Part shown: positions 61,087 to 64,000 of the stretch, one piece after another
Numbering within the stretch: position 1 is the first letter of the stretch
Layout of the letters: each line of letters begins with the position of its first letter
Origin: Cellulophaga sp. HaHaR_3_176
GTDB taxonomy: Bacteria; Bacteroidota; Bacteroidia; Flavobacteriales; Flavobacteriaceae
Assembly: GCF_019021925.1 (NCBI RefSeq)
Contig: NZ_CP058990.1
Span: 1 to 64,000, forward strand
Direction: 5' to 3'
Length of the DNA: 64,000 nt
Notes under the pieces: model-generated
Databases searched by the model: none
What the model saw: only the letters and a program-made list of their open reading frames with translations
What the model was told of the DNA's origin: nothing
Position numbers and translations under genes: made by a program

Positions 61087-61437
61087 TTAATTTTTTTTAT
61101 CTTCTTTTAATAAGGAGAATAAAATAGATTGTAAAAAGGATAAACAAAGGCTAAATAACAAAGCCCACCAGATACCTTCAACAGCAAAACCATCGATTAA
61201 ATTGCTTGCTAAAAGTATGATTATTGCATTAATAATTAAGAGAAAGAGTCCAAACGTAACAATGGTTACAGGTAGGGTTAAAATCACTAAAATTGGTTTT
61301 ACAATAAAGTTAAGTAGGCTTAGTACTACTGCAACTATTATTGCAGTCATGTAGCTGTCTACATTTACGTTTGGTAGTATTTTTGATAAAATCACTACAG
61401 CGATAGCGCTTAAAAGTATTCTTAATATAAGTTTCAT
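61087..61437 (-). CDS. Phage-holin-like small membrane protein (PF04020 type)
   Basis: A 116-residue protein with four hydrophobic segments and the family pattern ILPNVNVDSYMTAIIVAVVLSLLNFIVKPILVILTLPVTIVTFGL. Most family members are ordinary membrane proteins; the phage-holin name is historical and no phage genes are nearby. The function is unknown. It is preceded on the same strand by the SGNH lipoprotein gene, from which a terminator separates it. Confidence 0.85.
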   Translation of the reverse strand: MKLILRILLSAIAVVILSKILPNVNVDSYMTAIIVAVVLSLLNFIVKPILVILTLPVTIVTFGLFLLIINAIIILLASNLIDGFAVEGIWWALLFSLCLSFLQSILFSLLKEDKKN

Positions 61438-61460
61438 ATAATTTTCTTTAGATTAAATAA

Positions 61461-61491
61461 AATAAAAAAGGCGCCTTTTAAAAGGCACCTT
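61461..61491 (-). terminator. Terminator after the SGNH lipoprotein gene
   Basis: On the minus strand AAGGTGCCTTTT pairs with AAAAGGCGCCTT with one T-G wobble, followed by a T-rich tract. It ends the SGNH transcript before the holin-like gene. Confidence 0.78.
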
Positions 61492-61515
61492 AAAGTTATA
61501 AATAAATACGATATA

Positions 61516-63003
61516 TTAATTAATATAAAGTCCTTTGTAATCTAAAGGATCTACACCTGGTAAATTCGATCCGTATTTAGTATTAATTTGTTTTACAAAT
61601 TCATTGGCAATTAATGAGTAGCCTCTCGGGGATGGATGTACACCATCTAAAGAGAAGGCGCCACCTGTACCGTATGTGGCAGTTACATTGCTGCCGTCAG
61701 ATAATGTTACTCCTGAAATAGCAACAGAAGTTAAGAATGTATTAGCGTCTACTAGTGGTAAATCATATTGTATAGCCATATTAGCGATTACGGCGTTGTA
61801 ACCTTCCGTAGCTATTGCAACATCTTCTTGTTCTTGTGGGGTTAAAACCCAGTTATCAGCTAAAGGAACGCCTATTCCATTTACGCTAGCAGGGTTGCTA
61901 GGGTCTGCTAATGTGCCAATAAAACTTCTTGCTGTTAAAACCATTAAATCACTCGCAGTAGTTTGTCTGTATTTTGGTAAACCAGGTAGTTCAATTAAAA
62001 ACTCATCTACAATAACTACGGCATTTAAACCTTCTGCAAATGTTATAGTTCTTGCAGCGGCATCATCATCAGAAATAAGACCTGCAAGTCTATAATTTTC
62101 AACGCCACCGTTATATAGAGCATAACCTGAATTTACTTGGTCTGCTGTTGCAGCATCAAGTGGCACAGGGTTGAAGGGTACTGTTGTAAAATAAGGAATA
62201 GTAGTCACATCTGGAATGTTAACAAGTACGCCGCCAGCATCGTTAGCTGTTAAGGCTTCTAGTAAACCATTATAAACAGAAGCGAATACGTTTGTATTTG
62301 TAATATCGTTACTACCATATGTAGTTGGGTCAAAATTATTTGTTTCATTATGATCTTCTCCTGCTCCACCTGAAGTAGCGTAACCTAAGATATCATTGTT
62401 TCCGATCCATAAAGAGAAAAATGTTGGATTTTGACTAACCGCATCGCCAATAACCGTTGCATTAGGAGATGATGCCATTCTGATAAAGTATGGGTTTGCA
62501 TTTGGTAGAGCTTGAACATTGCCGTAACCCTGAACGCCTAAGTGAAAACTTTTCGCTCCTGGTACGCCCATGTTGTTAAAAGGGCCAGATATTACATTTG
62601 TAATTTCAGTTGTTCCTTGCCCATTAACAGGTACTGGGTTAGGTGACCCTGTTATAAAAGATAAAATCAATCTATTGCCAAAACCGTCGAGTGGTTCTCC
62701 TCCAAGTGTTAAGCCTCCTAAATTATCTGACATGAGTGGAATATTAAAATCTCCACCACCAGCAAGTGCAAAGTTGCCTGCTAGCATATTTGTAAAACTA
62801 GCTGTCTGTCCATCTGTAAATAAAGCGCTATCTGAATAGCCTGCTGTTAGTGAATTACCTACCGAAACATATTTTGTGAAATCTGCAGTACCGCTTGTGT
62901 AAACTACGGGGGTTGGTTCCATTGGCTCCGTTATTGAATCTTCGTCATCAGAACAAGATGCAAGTAGAGCGCCAAAGGCGAATAATGCGATAGTCTTTTT
63001 CAT
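61516..63003 (-). CDS. SGNH/GDSL-type lipolytic lipoprotein
   Basis: A 495-residue lipoprotein (signal MKKTIALFAFGALLASC, Cys17) of the GDSL/SGNH hydrolase class. Block I is GNSLTAGYSD with Ser51; block III has WIGNNDIL; block V has DGVHPSPRGYSLIANEF, which carries the Asp and His of the triad. A Gly-rich insertion (about 80-140) expands the fold beyond the usual 250-400 residues. It is probably a surface esterase or lipase; the substrate is unknown. Its promoter lies at 63058-63087. Confidence 0.87.
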   Translation of the reverse strand: MKKTIALFAFGALLASCSDDEDSITEPMEPTPVVYTSGTADFTKYVSVGNSLTAGYSDSALFTDGQTASFTNMLAGNFALAGGGDFNIPLMSDNLGGLTLGGEPLDGFGNRLILSFITGSPNPVPVNGQGTTEITNVISGPFNNMGVPGAKSFHLGVQGYGNVQALPNANPYFIRMASSPNATVIGDAVSQNPTFFSLWIGNNDILGYATSGGAGEDHNETNNFDPTTYGSNDITNTNVFASVYNGLLEALTANDAGGVLVNIPDVTTIPYFTTVPFNPVPLDAATADQVNSGYALYNGGVENYRLAGLISDDDAAARTITFAEGLNAVVIVDEFLIELPGLPKYRQTTASDLMVLTARSFIGTLADPSNPASVNGIGVPLADNWVLTPQEQEDVAIATEGYNAVIANMAIQYDLPLVDANTFLTSVAISGVTLSDGSNVTATYGTGGAFSLDGVHPSPRGYSLIANEFVKQINTKYGSNLPGVDPLDYKGLYIN

Positions 63004-63057
63004 TTATAATTTTTTTGAGTTATAGTTTGGATGAAATTGCACATAATGCGATACTAC

Positions 63058-63087
63058 CAAAATTAATTAAAATTATGATACTGACAA
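63058..63087 (-). promoter_or_regulatory. Promoter of the SGNH lipoprotein gene
   Basis: On the minus strand, TTG (63087-63085), a 19-base spacer and TAATTTTG (63065-63058). It is about 55 bases before the start codon. Confidence 0.6.
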
Positions 63088-63103
63088 CGAAATGACTAAA
63101 AAA

Positions 63104-63119
63104 ATTATGCATGCATAAT
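63104..63119. promoter_or_regulatory. 16-base palindrome upstream of the SGNH promoter
   Basis: ATTATGCATGCATAAT is perfectly palindromic and lies 16 bases upstream of the promoter's TTG element, a place suited to an activator. It is also 15 bases downstream of the hydrolase stop codon. Confidence 0.45.
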
Positions 63120-63134
63120 AAAAAACACCTTTTT

Positions 63135-63905
63135 TTAGGAATTCATAAACAATGAAGAGAATTTGAAAAATTGTTTTGGGTTTTCAGCATGTAGCCAATG
63201 ACCTGCGTTATCAATAGTTTTAATTTCTGCTAACGGAAAATGACGTTTAATTGTAGCATAATCTTCTTGAACTATATATTCCGATTTGTCACCTCTTAAA
63301 AAAAGAGTAGGGCCAGCGTAGCTTTCGGTTGCGCTAATATTTTCTCCTACCTCTTCCATTTTATTACTTAAAACACTTAAATTAAACCTGAAATCTAATT
63401 TTCCTTTTTCTTTCCAGTATAGGTTTTTAAGTAAAAATTGTCGAGTTCCGTAATCTTTAATTGCTTTTGTTAATTTTTCATCGGCTTCACCTCTAGAGGT
63501 AAGCTTGTCTATATTTAAACTATTTAATGCGTTAATAATGCCTTGGTGGTGGGGTGGGTAAAATTTAGGACCAATATCAGCAATTAATAATTTATCAGTC
63601 TTTTCAGGGTACGTGCAAGCGAACTGCATTGCTGTTTTTCCACCCATTGAATGACCTAAAACAATTGCTTTATCTATGTTGTGGTAGTCAAAATAATTTT
63701 TAAGATCTTCAGTTAGAAAATCATAATTAAAATTTTCAGATTGAAAACTTTTGCCGTGGTTGCGTTGATCGATAAGATGAACGTTATAGCCTATTTCAGC
63801 ATATTTTGCACCTAGTGTTTTCCAATTGTCTGACATGCCTAAAAAACCATGTAATATAATCATTGGTTTTCCTTGACCTAGTATTTGAGAGTGTAATAAT
63901 TGCAT
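63135..63905 (-). CDS. Alpha/beta hydrolase (YbfF-like)
   Basis: A 256-residue alpha/beta hydrolase. The oxyanion segment is HGFLGMSDNW (about 19-28), the nucleophile Ser86 sits in LGHSMGGKTA, an acid-strand segment reads LFLRGDKSEYI, and His236 lies in DNAGHWLHAENP. The order and spacing fit YbfF-type esterases. The start codon overlaps the pdxJ stop as TAATG, so translation is coupled to pdxJ. A link to vitamin B6 metabolism is not otherwise supported. Confidence 0.92.
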   Translation of the reverse strand: MQLLHSQILGQGKPMIILHGFLGMSDNWKTLGAKYAEIGYNVHLIDQRNHGKSFQSENFNYDFLTEDLKNYFDYHNIDKAIVLGHSMGGKTAMQFACTYPEKTDKLLIADIGPKFYPPHHQGIINALNSLNIDKLTSRGEADEKLTKAIKDYGTRQFLLKNLYWKEKGKLDFRFNLSVLSNKMEEVGENISATESYAGPTLFLRGDKSEYIVQEDYATIKRHFPLAEIKTIDNAGHWLHAENPKQFFKFSSLFMNS

Positions 63906-64000
63906 TATTTTAATTTATTCAAGTACATGTTAATTACGTTTTCTAGACCAAAGTATAACGATTCGCAAATAAGTGCGTGACCTATAGAAACTTCTAGTAA
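63905..64000 (-). CDS. pdxJ: Pyridoxine 5'-phosphate synthase, C-terminal fragment (gene continues beyond window)
   Basis: The minus-strand frame from 64000 reads without stop for 31 codons to a TAA at 63905-63907. The translation contains EVSIGHALICESLYFGLENV, matching the C-terminal helix of PdxJ (EVSIGHALI is diagnostic). PdxJ makes pyridoxine 5'-phosphate from 1-deoxy-D-xylulose-5-phosphate and an amino-acetone phosphate. The rest lies past the window edge. It overlaps the hydrolase start by one base. Confidence 0.9.
   Translation of the reverse strand, partial: LLEVSIGHALICESLYFGLENVINMYLNKLK

Noticed and set aside
61087..61437. Possible prophage signal from a holin-like protein
   Set aside because: No lysin, capsid, integrase or attachment site nearby; the family is widespread in bacteria outside phages.
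1..64000. CRISPR arrays, insertion sequences, integrases or large repeats
   Set aside because: No regular direct-repeat array, transposase-like protein or terminal inverted repeats were seen on either strand.

Overview
This 64 kb window is a low-GC chromosomal segment from a member of the Bacteroidota, almost certainly family Flavobacteriaceae. The basis is protein content: SprA and several PorP/SprF-type proteins of the type IX secretion system (T9SS), a gliding-motility-type C-terminal sorting domain, TonB proteins with a Bacteroidota-style C-terminal domain, a FolK-deoxynucleoside kinase fusion, and promoters fitting the TTG / TAnnTTTG consensus rather than the E. coli one. I would not name a genus. 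No insertion sequence, prophage, CRISPR array or rRNA was found. Almost every base is explained by ordinary chromosomal genes, so this is mainly a core-genome window with a few accessory-looking points.

Layout. 1-7369: the 3' part of sprA, then gcvH and a VanZ-like gene. 7438-9069: two tandem tonB paralogues. 9251-14574: heme O synthase, two cytochrome oxidase subunit III genes, a subunit IV gene, a cysteine-less SCO-like protein, a true SCO protein, a DUF420 protein and a tiny CxxC membrane protein; together a terminal-oxidase assembly block. 14687-24245: a tripartite MacAB-TolC-like exporter whose permease-permease-adaptor module is present twice around a single ATPase, ending in a TolC gene. 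24336-27202: tsaB, an MscS channel, dodecin and an Nfu-type Fe-S protein. 27406-33341: a PorP/SprF protein, a von Willebrand A lipoprotein, a TPR histidine kinase with its LytTR regulator, and a gamma-carbonic anhydrase. 33407-40646: fabD, then a large modular T9SS-exported protein with its PorP/SprF partner and an OmpA-domain protein. 40733-43744: a DUF218 protein, an S41 peptidase, and a 73-residue orphan gene behind a long AT-rich leader.

43996-44211 holds tRNA-Leu(TAA) and tRNA-Gly(GCC). 44400-55247 carries mutS, a TrmH-type methyltransferase, folK-dNK, sppA, a queuosine-precursor transporter, an AsmA-like protein and a DUF2797 protein. 55355-57486 carries a GH3-family enzyme and a small alpha/beta hydrolase. 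57567-60989 is the protein quality-control cluster tig-clpP-clpX. 61087-64000 ends with a small membrane protein, an SGNH lipoprotein, an alpha/beta hydrolase and the 3' end of pdxJ.

Start sites were adjusted where internal evidence contradicts the longest ORF (tsaB, sppA, clpP, tig, the small hydrolase, the T9SS cargo protein): several long ORFs would begin inside terminators or promoter boxes. The best candidates for something undescribed are the duplicated exporter with one ATPase, the SCO-like protein lacking copper ligands, the zinc-ribbon plus GIY-YIG-like DUF2797 protein, and the small gene with a structured leader at 43335-43744. None is proven to be a new system.
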